Shown here in pieces: positions 39,361 to 59,111 of a DNA stretch of 64,000 bases. This DNA comes from Malurus cyaneus samueli (taxonomy: Eukaryota > Chordata > Aves > Passeriformes > Maluridae), in assembly GCA_009741485.1 (NCBI GenBank), contig CM019220.1, forward strand, positions 3,471,832 to 3,535,831. Reading direction: 5' to 3'. The notes under the pieces are model-generated. The model saw nothing but the letters and a program-made list of their open reading frames with translations, made no database searches and was not told where the DNA came from. How positions within the stretch are numbered: position 1 is the stretch's first letter; each line of letters starts with the position of its first letter. The translations under genes were made by a program, and so were the position numbers.

Positions 39361-40524
39361 TTTTAAGACTTTGTGGAAAGAAAATGCAACCATTTTGCTG
39401 CCAAAAGACACTCAGATGATGCTGCAACAACTTAAAATCAATGACATGCAACAATTCTTTGTGGGGGAAAAAAATAAGAAAAAAAAGAACAGATAGACTG
39501 CTTTTTTGTTAATTTTTCCATATTTTTTCCACTTGCCCATTTATGTTGCTGTTCTCCAGCTTTGCTGGTTTCGTGCAGGTCCCACTGTTGTGGTTCAATT
39601 TGTCTGCATCCTGTATGGAAAGAGTGCAAACAAACCAAGTCCTGTTTGTGAGTGAAACTGTTCTCATCCAGTAGGAATAGCGTCAGGCAAATATTTGAGA
39701 AGGAAAATTATAGGTGGTAAAGGACAGTTGATCCATGTTTGCTTAGAAAATGAAATGTTTGTGTTGATTTTGTTCAGATAGATGTATTAAATAAACAGGT
39801 AGCACCTTGTCTGGTGCCAGCACCATTTCAGGGTGTCTTTAGGGAAATTTCCCAGTTTGCCTTCGGTGTGGGATTTGTTCTTGGAAAGGTGTAGCAGATT
39901 TAAGGACTGGGCTAGGGACAAGAAACCAACAAAGCCAGCTACAGCCAAAAAATATATTATCTTGCTATGCACAGGGGCCCAAAAGGCAGAGAGACATAGC
40001 AGAAATTACGGGGAAAAATGGGCAGATTTAGACAGTGTGTGGTTTATCAGCCTCTAGGCAGTCTGTAGATTGTGTGGTGCACAAAATTCTAGGGAATGCC
40101 CTGAGATAATTGTGTGAAACCTCTTTCTTTTTGGAATAGTTGTGTTAGAGTAAGTACTAACTGTGTGTGCCAGCCACATCCACTTTTCCCCAAAAAATTC
40201 AGCTTTATTTTGACAGTGGAAGTGGTTCCAGAATGGAAGCTCCAGGGCTCAGATGCTGATAGAGACTCTTCTTCATATTCATGTTCATTCTGCTCCCAAG
40301 TAGAACTTGGTGAATAATGATCAAATGGATTAAAACTGTTCATATATTAAAATACAGATTTCTCTTTTTCCTCAGGTCATACCCGGTTTCTTAAAGCAAG
40401 CCCTGTAGCAGAAATTCCTCTGTCCATGGGCAGATTATTTTTGATCCATCTGCATAAGTTTGAAAAATACCCTCAGAGCAACTCCTTAAGCTGATTTCTC
40501 AATTTTTTTCCATTTTCCTGAAGG

Positions 40525-40544
40525 AAAAAAAAAAAAAAAAAAAA
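40525..40544 (+). repeat. Poly(A) run of 20, preceded by AAGG
   Basis: Uninterrupted A-run directly after gaagg, about 780 bp upstream of the EGF-1 exon. Confidence 0.9.
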
Positions 40545-41325
40545 GTGTTCATTAAAATACTGGGTTTTTTTGATCAGCATAATTATTGAAACACGGCACA
40601 CAGCTTGAGGCTGGGAAGTGTTGAGGGGTTTTTGTTTGGTTTGTGCGTTTCCTCCTGGAAAACATTGCAGTCTGTATTTCTACAATATTTCTTCAGTTTG
40701 TTAGCATCATGCCTTGTGCTGATGGTGTGATTTAAGCAGCAGATTCTGTGAAGGATGTCAGCAGTAATGACATATTTATAATGCCCACTATTTATCCAGC
40801 ATTACACATCCAACATGAAATTATTGAGGCAAAATATATTCCCATTGTTTGGTGTGAGGGTTGTGTGTGATCAGTAAATCAAAACAAGCTTAAAAGTTAG
40901 AAAATCATTTTGAGGAATAATAAAGACATAGATTTGAAACATTTCTCATGATCTCGGTTGTTTTTTTATAACTATAATCTAACCACTTCAGGTTTGTTTG
41001 TGTATTGTTTCATTTTGTTTTTCAAATCATTGTTATGACTAATGTGCAAAAAATGGATGTTTCAGCAGAGCTACAGTACCTGTCAATAATAAACTTGTGA
41101 GCAATTCTTGATAGAAATGAAATGTCGATTTCTAATTTTTAACTGGCTGAAAGGCAATTTTATAACAAGCTTTTTACAGGGGTTGTGTGATATATTCCAG
41201 CTAATGTAAATAGTGGTGGTGTTTCCTTCCTGAGACATGCACTTAGATATAATGAAAGTCTGTAAAGTTTGCAATTTTAGCAAAATACAAATATTTAGTA
41301 CCGTTTTGTCTGCTGTCGTTTACAG

Positions 41326-41445
41326 AATTGCTCCCCAAGTGCCAGCAGATGAATTGCCAGTACAAATGTGCCATCACCAGGAACAGCACCCGGTGTTACT
41401 GCAGGGATGGGTATGAAACGGGCAGCGACGGGAGGAGCTGCACAG
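41326..41445 (+). CDS. LRP1B: LRP1B exon encoding EGF-like module 1 (partial gene)
   Basis: This 120-bp internal exon is preceded by a pyrimidine-rich acceptor ending in tttacag and followed by a donor gtaaaa. It starts and ends in phase 1: the first two bases (aa) complete a codon begun upstream, probably GAA for Glu, and the final g is completed by the next exon. The 39 whole codons hold six cysteines in EGF spacing (KC, NC, KC, RC, YC, SC) and include [14 protein letters not shown] and the glycosylation sequon NST. In the LRP1/LRP1B family this EGF module follows the two N-terminal class A repeats and precedes the first YWTD propeller of a large endocytic receptor in the plasma membrane. 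The segment [11 protein letters not shown] fits remembered LRP1B better than LRP1, whose first EGF module differs strongly here. By family architecture this would be about exon 4. Assignment to the LRP1 family is very secure; the choice of LRP1B is likely. Confidence 0.9.
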
Positions 41446-48306
<6,861 letters not shown>

Positions 48307-48564
48307 AGCCTGCTGACAGACCTCCTCTTCTCCTGGTTGCAAGCTCTGAAACCATCGAGGTTTTATTCCTCAATGGCAGCCAAATGTCTGCCCGGAGCCC
48401 TGGGAAAGGATCTGCAGTGGTGAGCCTGGACTACAGCTACAGGGAGGACACCCTGTGCTGGATTGAATCCAGAGACCTCTCCAGTCAGCTCAAGTGCTCC
48501 AGGATAGCCAAAACTGGGCAGCTGCCAGAGGAGTGGACAATAAACATCGCCCAGTACCTTCACA
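48307..48564 (+). CDS. LRP1B: LRP1B exon encoding the start of the first YWTD beta-propeller
   Basis: This 258-bp internal exon has a pyrimidine-rich acceptor (cttcactttgctttcag) and donor gtgagt, and is phase 1 at both ends. After the junction codon it reads [18 protein letters not shown], matching the linker from EGF-2 into the first LRP1/LRP1B propeller. Then come LFLNGSQ (possible N-glycan at NGS), [18 protein letters not shown], where CWIES occupies the position of the YWTD-type motif in the first blade, SSQLKC, and [12 protein letters not shown]. The final a probably begins an Asn codon in the next exon. Its 85 full codons cover only the first blade or two; the remaining blades are not in the window. 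Many codons end in G or C, unlike the AT-rich flanks. The stretch [12 protein letters not shown] looks more diverged from mammalian LRP1B than its neighbours, but that comparison is from memory. Confidence 0.92.
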
Positions 48565-49735
48565 GTGAGTGTTTGACAATGTTTGAGCAGAGCAGTGATT
48601 CTGTCCTGGCAAGCAGAAGCTTGAAAATAGTATTGAGGCATTAAATATTTCAGCTCACACTGAAGCAATTTTCTGTCTTTTCGCTCATGTATTCAGTCTG
48701 AGTTGTAGTATTTGTATCTATGCAAAGGTTTTTTTTAAGATGTGCAGTTTTATAGACTGTCTGTAACGTGTGGAAGTTACAAAGGCAGCAGTGCAGTGGG
48801 AGAAGAAATGTAAAAAGCTTCTTTTTCTGTGGCAAAATGATGCTACATAAAGCTTGAGAGCCATTCTTTTGCTACTGGGACAATATTAACAATGAAATGG
48901 AATCATCTTAGCACATCACTATCCTAGCTTTAAAGAGTTCTTGAAAATACCAAACTATTTCCTGCCTTACTGGAAAAAATCTGCTGCCCTTATTTTTTAT
49001 TTTTTTTAAAAAAATTAAGAAAATGCATTTAAAAATGCCAGAAGTCATCACACTGAATTAGACTTTGCATTATTAGACAGCATTATTCCTCAGTCAATTT
49101 TTCAATTTTTGGAACTGTGTTATCCTCTGAGAAGGTGTTCATCCACAGGCACATTAGCATATGAAATGACTGCAAAATACCATGCAGGGGGAAAAAAAAA
49201 CTAAAACAAATCCCAACCAATTTTCTTCATTTTTCACAGAAGATATCCCCAAATCAGCTTACAAACCACAGAACTGAAGAGGGCAATATTGGTGTTAATA
49301 ATGCCTTCCAAAAACTCAGGGCTGGAGTCTGTTACTGGACCTAAGCTTTTGAAAAATCCTTTTAAGGAGAGATGTGAATTAAAAAATAGCTCTGAACAGA
49401 TCTCAAACCCCCTGACCATCCAGTTCAGGAATGTGCAAATCCCAAATTTCATTATAACTCTTCAAGGTGCAAGTCAGAGTGAAAAATTCTTCATAGCGAT
49501 TGTGCTTGGGACAATCAAGACATCTGTTATATGACGTGCTCACTGATGCAGAGTAAGGGTTTTTTTAACCTATTTTCCTAAGTTTATGTGTACTAGAATA
49601 GTAAATTAAATTCTTTAAAACTCTTGAAAGTTAGAAGTTTGGGTTCTTTTAAAATTGATTTTATTTTATTCACCACTCATGAGTATTCTGCTTTTAGAGA
49701 ACACTCTTATCTTAGGCATAAATATAGTTGTTATT

Positions 49736-49980
49736 CTGTTGTTGCTTTTGGATTTTTTGTTTGTTTTTATGTATTTGGTTGTTTGTTTTTTTGGGTCTTT
49801 TTTTGTTTTTTTTTTGTTGTTGTTGTTTTGTTTCTTTTTGTTTGGTTTGGTTTTGCTTTTCTTCTATTTTATTGAGAGGTTTTTTGTTTGTTTGTGTCGG
49901 TTGGTTGGGAATTTTGTTTAGTTTTTGTGGGTTTTTGTTTGCTTGTTTTTTTTGTTTTGGTTGCCTGGGATTATTTTTTA
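49736..49980 (+). repeat. Long T/G-rich asymmetric tract
   Basis: About 245 bp are nearly only T and G on the plus strand, with irregular TTTG, TTG and TGG units. It resembles the tract at 33745-33960. All four overlapping frames are low-complexity (Phe/Leu/Val/Cys or Lys/Asn/Gln) artefacts. Confidence 0.9.
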
Positions 49981-52964
49981 ATGTCATATTTTAGAGGGCT
50001 TTTCATACTTTAGACATCCAAGCACGCTAAAGATCGTGGTGGCAGCATTTCCTCGTGCATTTTCAATTCACTCAGATATTGATATTTGTTTTTCTTTTGG
50101 TAAGAACAATCAAATTAACCACTGTGCTGGTCAAAATGTGTTTATTATTGATCTGTGTGTGTGTCTGCTCTTGCCTTCTCCATCAGAATGGAGCTGAGCA
50201 CTCTGGTTTGTGCTCCTCCACCCCTCTGTTCCCTGCATATGAAGGGAATTTTTAATCCCTGCGTGTCCAGATCTGCATTCCTGCATCTCTTTGCAAAATT
50301 GAGGCCCTGGGATGGGTTGGGAATGAATTCAGTGCCTGGAATTGATGAGCTGCTCATTTTTCACAGCGCCAGCACGCACCAGCCTGTGGTCTCTAATATT
50401 CTTCTCAAACTTCATGGTGATCGCTCGATCTTATTTAGATGGAGAATAATAATTCCCTTGGACATGAACTGACTGCAGAGACTCAATCTGACTTCTTCTT
50501 TGATTTTGATTTGGGAAATAGTGCTTAGGGACTTCATTTTTTTTTTTTTTTCTTGGAGTTCTGACTGACAAAATCTTGCAGATTTAGCTGTGGGGTTGTT
50601 TTTTCCCAAGCACACACATCCACAGACAATTTTCAGCATCAATTCCCATGGTCTGGGCATGTCTCCTCAGAAGGAGAGGCAGCATGAATCTTGATTTTGT
50701 CCACCTAATTAGGATGTTCTAGACACCCCTGGAGTTATTCTTGTCAGGACATGGCAGGAATCTCATGCTGCTGTACCTGGTGTATTTACTGCACACGTGT
50801 TCCAGGTCATTTTGTGGCTACTGCAAAATTGAGTTTTAATTTTAAATTCTTCCTGTTTTTCACTCCACCTTCTGTTACCCATCAGGTCATTTCTGCTGTT
50901 TCTCTTCATCATACAGCAAATTAATGAGGCAAATTAAGTCATTGCAACTCTTTGACAAGGAAAATGTTTTCAAGTGTAATTGTGTTCTTTGACACCTCAA
51001 GCCAAATAAATGGTCATGGCCCTGGGATAATTCACATAAAATTGTACATTCTGTTCTTCATAGGAACCTTTATTTTAGTGTTTGTGTGAAAATGGGATAT
51101 TCCTAAAAGTTGTAGGGAAAAAAAAAAAAAGAACAGTAAAAAAGTTTTCTTAGCAGTGTTTATGGTTTTTTTTTTACCCTAATTTTCTAATCTATTATTT
51201 TTGTTAATGGAAAAAAAGAATAAATCTGCATATGACACAAAAAGTGCTAGAAAAGCCAGTTATACAAAATGATTGGGACTGCTTGAAGTGGATTTATTCA
51301 AAGCGTTATGCTTCAGTGAAGGTAAGTAAGTGTTGTAGTCAGGAACAAAGAATATAGATCATCTTTTAAGATGAAAGTCTCCATTTAGGAAAGCAGGGAC
51401 TATGAAAATGACTTGGTTTTCATGATAGGTCATATAGCACCAGCTCCAGGTAGAGAACATAAGGTTTGAATTCACAAAAGAAAGGAAATTACAGGTCTTT
51501 AGTTTCTGTCATTGTCCATGGAAAAGCAGTCCTGTCTGTCTTCACTTTGGGGTGGATGTGTCAGATCCTTTAAAGCACAGGGTGACTTGGTCTGTGTCTG
51601 TCTGCAGGGGAAAAAGCTGAGGAGAGGCTGATCCTGCACTCAGGTGGCTTTTTTTACTCTGGGAGAGAACTCCAGAGATGCTCCCTTGTGTTTGGGAATC
51701 AGGCTAATTTCACTCTTACAGTATTTATTATCTCAGTTGCTGGGTGGTTTCATCCTCTCACACAAGGATGGGTTTCTGCAGGCACAGCACTGTCAGCACA
51801 GGCATTTTTATCTCAGCCATTTCAGAAATTGTCACGTTGTTTCATCTTTGTCTTTTTAAGACTCAGAAGTTTTTGGAAGAGAAGCTGGAAGTTTTCCTCT
51901 TGGAAAGATTTATGCAGAGAGTACTGGAGCCAAATGGGCTTTCAGGGATGATTCTCCTGTAAGGAGATGATTCTCTGTGCCACCTCTGCCCAGAGTAACA
52001 GGGGTGTTCCTTGACGCCTCACAAGGAGCTCACAGCCCACAACAATGAAATCTTATTTCAGGACCAATCATTTATTTAAACTGATATCTCCAGGCCCAAA
52101 CTAACAAAAATCCTTCCTAATGACACAAATGTCGGAAATCTCTCAATTTTCTGCCCTTTCAAAGCCACGATGTGCAATCTTACATTAACGTTTTTATGTG
52201 TGGGAGCTGAGAGATGGCAAGAGCAGCATATTCTGGCTGCAAGAATCTCCTTTTTCTCCTCATTTTAAAGGCATTTTGTGTCTTCATTACAAGCACCAAA
52301 CACCTTTGCATGCTCTACAAACCAGCATCAGGCAGCACAGCCGTTTCACAGGGGTTTCAGCTGCTATTCTTCTGCAGAATATAACAAAATCTCTTCTGGA
52401 GTGTTGCTTTAGAGCATGGTATTTTCTGCTGGGCTGATGTTCTGAGATTTCCTTGGCATGGCATTATCTCAGTGCCCACAGTCAGTCTCACCTCACCTGG
52501 GAAGGCACCCAGGCTTTGTTCCTGGCAGCTCTGTTGGACAGGACCACTCTGGATTTGAAGAAGCACCTTTTATCTTCTGTAATAATTCAGTTTTAACCTG
52601 CCAGAGGGAGTTTTTGCACCCAGCACCTTCTACTCACCCTCCTGGGCACAAGCCAGGCTGGCTTTTAGGATCTGCCTCTATTTGGATGTGATTGCTGTGA
52701 AGAATATCAGACAGAGAGCCCAGAGGATTTGACAATGATCCAGGAATGTCTGTTTGATTAAATTACTGGTTTTTACCCTGTTTTTGCTACACCTAATTGC
52801 TCCTCCATCTCCTGCCCTAAACCCCTTCCCGGGAGTGATTTTCCACAGCTGCACGTGCTGTGTTCAGAGAAACTGCAGTCATTCCTTGGCACTGAGGGGC
52901 TCAGTCACTGAAGGAAACACCAAACACTGGAGATGGTGCTCCTGACTGCAATTCCTGTGAATTG

Positions 52965-52980
52965 CCATGAATATTCATGG
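52965..52980. promoter_or_regulatory. Perfect 16-bp palindrome CCATGAATATTCATGG
   Basis: The two 8-bp halves are exact reverse complements with no spacer. The inner ATGAATATTCAT resembles palindromic sites bound by POU-domain dimers. A binding role is inferred from the word alone. Confidence 0.3.
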
Positions 52981-54374
52981 AAAATCAGAGCGAAGTTTGG
53001 CTTACTCTGGAGGAGAAAAGCTGTGAAGATCTGGGGAAAAGTGTTTATTCCTACATACAGTCTGCCCCGAGCTTGTCTCCAGACAGGCACTGGGAGCTGT
53101 CATACAGTTGTAGAACGTGGGTTTGCTGTTTTCTGCTGTGACAGACAGCCCATGTGCTGTGAGGATGCTCAGAAATGAGAAGGTTTCATGTCCAAGGTCA
53201 TTTATAGCTCACACAGTTCTTTATAGTGTTCAGGGCACCTGATACATCAACGAGGTCCAGAATGGGAGGTGAGAGGATTGTCCTTTTATGTACTTTAGGC
53301 CCAAGTCCAAATATTTAGTTGGATGTTGATGCTCCATGATACGGAAAATGCTTTCTTTGCAACTGTCCCTATTTTCATTCCTCATTCTGGTGTCCCTGAA
53401 CTTTCAGATCTATCTAGTATTTGATACAGCCTCAATAAGGTTTTCCTGGTGCAGTATGGATTTTATTTAGTGCAGACAACAGTTCTGTCTGATAATTGTC
53501 CTTTTAGTGCTGTTCCTCTGTCCCCTGTAATGACAACACTCCTTTGGAGACTCAGGCATGTACAGAAACTCCTTTTATCTGTGCTCCTCTCTCTGGCTGC
53601 AGGCCAGTCTTTGCTGATTATTGGTTATGCACCAATTTTGATGGTTATCAGGATTACTGGAAGGAGAAGGATATTCATATCTCTTCATTCAGCCTTTCTG
53701 TCCCAACAAGCACGATCAGTGTGGTCTCATTCTTTGACTGTGGTGTGTTCTGCAAATCCCTTATCTTTTTTAAATGAATAAGATTCATACAGTCAGGTCT
53801 ATATCTCAATTCTCCATGGTGTTTGCAAAACAGAAGTTGGGAATAATCTCTGCAGCTGAAATCCTAAGAGGGCCTTTCCTTTATTAGGATGTTCTAAATA
53901 TTAATTGTGAAGGATCTATCTGCTTTTGGTGCATCTTTTGGGTACAGAATATTCCATTTGGCTTGGGAATTGTGCTGCTGGTTTGAGAATTGTCACCATA
54001 ACTCTGTGTTGTGTCACTTTGAGACACAACCTTCCATGGCAGATGATTTGAACTGGTGGCATTTCCCTCCAAAGTTCAGTTATCCACACCTAATCCTTTT
54101 TGACACTATTAACTGCTTGGTAATTGTCTTTATAGAAGCAATGGGGACATAAAAACCATAAACTCCAAAATACGGTTTTACATCCAACATCATATCTGCA
54201 ATCATGTTTAGACAGAAAAAAATGAAGCACTTGAGGAATTGCAGAGCAAAGTCCATCCCAGACAGTTTTTCCAGTTGCTGAAGCCATGCTGAGCCTGCAG
54301 GGAAATGAGGAATGGCACAACTGAACCACACATTCCACCTGCTGTAGATTTCAGGGAAGCAGCAGGAAAAGGAA

Positions 54375-54375
54375 N
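54375..54375. other. Ambiguous base (N) in the assembly
   Basis: A single N at the start of an A-run (ggaanaaaaaaaa). It is probably a sequencing or polishing uncertainty next to a homopolymer and does not touch an exon. Confidence 0.95.
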
Positions 54376-54464
54376 AAAAAAAATCTGCTTGTGCATCTTA
54401 TGCAATGAAGAGACTTGTAGACTAAATTCACAAATATTGCAACTCATGATGGAACTTGTAATCT

Positions 54465-54485
54465 GGAACTCCATGGTGGAGTTCC
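54465..54485 (+). repeat. Perfect 9-bp inverted repeat around TGG
   Basis: The arms ggaactcca and tggagttcc flank a three-base loop. Partial further copies (ggaacttgt, tagtggaactct) lie on both sides, so it probably arose by local duplication and inversion. It shows no terminator context. Confidence 0.8.
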
Positions 54486-56832
54486 ATAGTGGAACTCTGG
54501 TAATCGCTGTTTTGCAGCTCATGTTTTGATCCAATGCTTTGTTCTGCTGCTGGGAAAAGGGGAAATGGAGAGCATGCTTTCAGAAATGAATAATAGTGAA
54601 AAATTGCATTAATGGAAGAAAATCTGAAATCAGCAGCTGCATATGTGATAAAATTAAAAGCAGTTGTTGTAGCTTAATCTGCTTTCTGCACTCACAGCTG
54701 GGTGTTTCTGTGCTGGACTGGAGTTTATGGCAGAGACACCTCAAAAGGTTTTAATGTGTCAGAATGAATAAAAGCCTTGTTCTTTACTTGTCATTTTTAT
54801 CAGGAGCTCTTACAAAAAGATGAATTGCATGTTCTGCAAAGTTGTGATTATTATTTAGATTGTGATGGACATGACAAATTAAAACCACCATCTGATTTGG
54901 GGATTTAATATAGGATTGCTTTCTTCAGTTTTTAACTCCTTTGACTGGCAGAAGCAATGACTGGCTCAACAAGTATTGTCTCCAGTCTGTGGATTTTATT
55001 TTTTTTTTCCCCCCCAATACATAAAATTGTGGATTTCTACTTAGAATGAAGCAAATTAGATTTAGAACTTCTTTCGACTTCAGCTTTGGAGTAGAACTTG
55101 AAATGCTGAAAACCTCATGAATCATGTCAGCATTGTGACATAAATAAAATATAATAACTAATTTAGTCCTTTTCACTATTTGTCAGTTGAGTTGAATAAA
55201 ATAAAATCTTGTGTTTGCTTGAAAATTTTTAGCAGTTGAGTAGTTGAGTGAAGCACTTTTCTAAAACGAAAAAATTGCATGCAACAAATGTTCTAACAAG
55301 AAGTTGAAGTCATATTCACGATTTTCTTTGTTCTGGAAAAAAAAAAAAAAGTGTTGGCACCATTGTAAGCAATTAAATGAGACAGACAGGATATGCAGAG
55401 GGTCACTTTGCCTGGATGGCACTGATGCCCTGAGTTTTATCAGCATGTCACCAAGCAGCTGCCACTCGATGTGCTGGGCCAGGCATTCATGTGACAGTTC
55501 CGAGCTGGGCACAAAGTTTGGGTGCTCTTTGCATGTGTAATTCCATAACATTTCTGTCACACTGTGTAAGCAAAAATAATGAGCTGACTGAGGAGTGTGA
55601 GGGGATCTGTGCCACAGTTGGCAGTTCAGGGCACCCTCGCTCTTTTTGGCACTTTTGGACTTGTCTTGAATGTCATTAATTGCTACTTTACTTAAATTCA
55701 TGATCCTCATTTTTAATATGGGGGAGTATTTTTATAGTTGTGTATCAGGAGATAAGTATAATGTGTTTCAAATGATCAGTGCCTTTTCTCTTCTAGTTTA
55801 TGTATTTTCCTTTTAAGACTCTTCAGAGGTGCTGTTTAGTCATTGAGTCTGTTCAACTGGTTGCAAAATTCAGCCTTGTTTTAAACAGTCACAACCCCTG
55901 CATTACCTTCAGGAGCAAACCCCCTGAGAAAAGGCAACTCAAGGAAGATGAAGTAATGAGAAAATGTGTTTTATGACAAACTGAGTGTGCTGTGATCCAC
56001 ATTCTCAGAGCAGAGCTGAGGAGCACCTGGAGCTGTGCTCTGCTCCCTCTGCACAGGGAGGGTTACACCATGCCCTGAGCTGCTTTTCAGATCACTCAGA
56101 GCACACAGAAGAAACTCTTCAGGCCAGAATTTTGCAGAAATTATTGCCACGAGGAAGACAAAGGGATCTGGAGGAAGGTGCAATGTGTGCTTTCCTCTCT
56201 CCTCTGGATTTTGCAAGGGTTGGGACAAATTCTTTTTGCAGTTTGCATGAAAGGAGAGGTGATTTAGGGAGAGAGGCAATATGCTGAGAGTCAGGAGACC
56301 AGTGCTGTTCCTAGATTTACAGGATGATTTTAGTGAGTAATCTCATCTTTTCCCCTGTAAATGTAGAATAACAGAGTGTAACAGATGCTGTGAGGTTTAA
56401 AACCTGGAATGCTGAAATCAGGGGAGGAAGGTTGGCACAAGGCAGCCGGGATTTCTGTGGTTGTGAAGAGATGGAATCATGGGCTCACATCTTCCTGGAG
56501 TGGCCAGTTTGGGAGAGGGCTGGGAGACTCCTGAGAGCAAAGGTCAGGTTCTGCAAATATAAACACGTCGAGTTTGAGCAATATCTCTGGAAGCACCATC
56601 TATTTGAGTGATTTGTGAGGCTTTTAATGGGATCTGTGGTGCCATTCTGGCTTAAGATAATGCTCAAGCAGACCAATAGCAGCACTACTGTGATGATGAG
56701 GGAAATAAATAAACAACAAAAAAAAATCAGTGTCTGAAAATGGTTAAAAAATAATTTATGTATAAATCTATAGCCACATTTCATTTTTATTTCTTGCATT
56801 ACTGAAAATAATTAGCAAGATTTGTTGTTTAG

Positions 56833-56841
<9 letters not shown>

Positions 56842-56888
<47 letters not shown>
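56842..56888 (+). repeat. Poly(T) run of 47, longest homopolymer in the window
   Basis: Uninterrupted T-run preceded by tttttcttc and followed by aaagtg. Unlike most long runs here, it is not bounded by CC. Confidence 0.9.
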
Positions 56889-56892
<4 letters not shown>

Positions 56893-59111
56893 TGTGGAAC
56901 AATTTAGTAGATTTAAGTCTACTTCCTTGGTCAGGTCACATATAATGATTAACAGCCTTCTCCTTAAAGGTTACTATTTTAATATTGAAAATATGCAACA
57001 AATGGATGAAAGAAAAGAAAAGTACAGAGGGGGAGAAAGGGCGGGTGAGGTAATGTTTACATGGCATACACTTGTTACAGTCAGTTGGCAGCATTAGTAG
57101 ACAGGAAGAGTTTTATTTGTTTATTTTATTCAAACTGTAACGAGGTAAATAACTTCTGTGGGTGCTGTGCAGTGGTTTCAGTCTTGCAGAAGTTCCAGCC
57201 TGCTGATGGCATGGTCTGATGATCCCTGTCAGAGGGGAAGGAAGAGAGGAAGAAAAAGCTTAATGTCCTTAATATAAGAAGAAATTTCTTTTTCTTTCCT
57301 TAGCAACCCTAAAAAAAGGTCAATTTCATCGAATAAAGTACATAATAGGGTTTTGTTTCCAAAATATTATGTGAAGGAATGAGGTGTGTGTTTGCTAACT
57401 GTGCAGGTCTTATTTTTTAGTGTTGAAAGTATTTTTAGATTTTTTAGTATTGTTTAAGTTGTAATTTTCAAGCTGGATTCAAAATGAATTCCATATGCAG
57501 ATATTAATTTTATAATAAGCAAGTTCTATAATAATGTTTACTTTAGCAATGTGGGGGGTCTTTTGGGTTTTTTGGTTTTTTTTTTTTTGGAAAGTTTAAT
57601 GTCTTCTCTTTTTCCCCTAATATGTTTGAGATGCAGGCAAAGGCCTTTGTGCCCAATGTGAAGATGTCTGTACAGCAGAATGAAATACTCCATAGTCAGT
57701 ATTACCTTCTGATTAAAATGAAATGTAATAATGTCCTTTGGGATTGATTTATAGCAGTGGGTCATGTCATGTCCCATATATCCATATTGTCTCAACCATA
57801 TATTGCTAACAGCAGCTAGAGTGGGCTCCAAAGGAACCTGTCCTACAAAATTATTGCCTGCACTGCACCTGCCAGCACCTACAGCATGTCTGGATCCTGT
57901 GAAGGAGCGTTCTCTGACAAATGTTACCTTCTGCAAAAAAATGTGCAGAGTGAGTTTCCTTTGTTGCCCAGTCCATTCTTTAAGAGTTGTCAGAGATAAT
58001 TCACTTCTAAATTATCCCCCAAAAGCATTTCTCAAAGCGCTCTCACCTCTGCTGTTGAACTGCTCAGACTTTCTGTGGAAGTCATTTTCCTTAAACACTT
58101 TGCATTGTGAAAATAACCCCATGTATTTATTGGCATCTCTTCACATTATAATAATCTACTGCTTCGCCTGTCCATGGGGAAATGTTTAAGTGGCTTTATT
58201 GTGATGTGATGATGGTTTATGGGGTTTGTAACCCATGCAGGGGGCAGTCCAGGGGAGGTGGAAGGTGGTGGAAGGAAGGGAATGTCACAGCCTGGCGCAG
58301 CCACGCCGTGTCCCCGCAGCAGCTCTCTGCCTGTTGCAGCTGAATTATGCTTTAATTTTAACAGTGGGTGACTTAACTGCTTTGAAGTAAATAACTGGGT
58401 TTGATTTACAGTCTCAGTAGATTTGTAAGAAGCTTTTGAATGTACAGCTAAAAAAAAAAAAAATAAGGCTGTTATGGCTATGTACCTCCATAAATCTGTC
58501 TTTATTGTTCTGCGTGTACATGGGCCACTGGGACCCCATTACAGGTTTGCAATCACTGGGCAATGTGTTAGGAACTCAGCAATGCAGAAATCAGGAATGC
58601 TGTGGTTTTCAACTATTCTTACTTCTTTCTGACATGAGATTGATGTCAGAAAATTCACTCTCTATAAAAATCCTAACAGTCAGGATCGAAAGACAGGGCC
58701 ATGTTTAATTGTTTCACACTTTAACCTTGCTCTTTTAATCCTTTGGCATCAGAGCCAGCTCTGTGAGGCAGGACTCAGCAACAGAAAACTTCATTCATCT
58801 CACTCATTCCAGAAACTTGATGCATTTCATGATAGAAGCATTCTACAACAAAAGTAAAAGAAGAAATATGCTTAGGAATTTAGGATCAGATTCTGCTGTA
58901 AAATTGCTGGGAAAGACACAAACCTACCTGGGCCATCATCCATTTCCTCTGAGTGCTCTGTGGAGGAATTTGTCAGGAGAGGAAGGTGTGATTGTTATTG
59001 TTGTTGTTTATTTTGTTTTATTGGATTCCCAGTGGGAGGAGGAACTTTATTAAACCCACATTTTCACATTTCTCTCTCAGTGCCTGCTCAATATTTAATC
59101 TCAACCAATGT

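Noticed and set aside
39003..39496. Two overlapping frames of 99 and 131 codons
   Set aside because: They run through an antisense, 5'-truncated CR1 3' end, which is non-coding in that orientation.
1..41325. Upstream LDLR class A exon of LRP1B
   Set aside because: No frame carries the CDxxxDCxDxSDE-type motif with six cysteines and splice sites, so the preceding exon must lie outside the window.
49624..49994. Hydrophobic 80-90-codon frames that look like membrane proteins
   Set aside because: They are translations of a T/G-only tract (Phe/Leu/Val/Cys) and the opposite strand gives Lys/Asn/Gln repeats; no gene.
56390..56611. Independent gene at the Cys/His-bearing frame
   Set aside because: It is too short, single and incomplete; kept only as a low-confidence observation.
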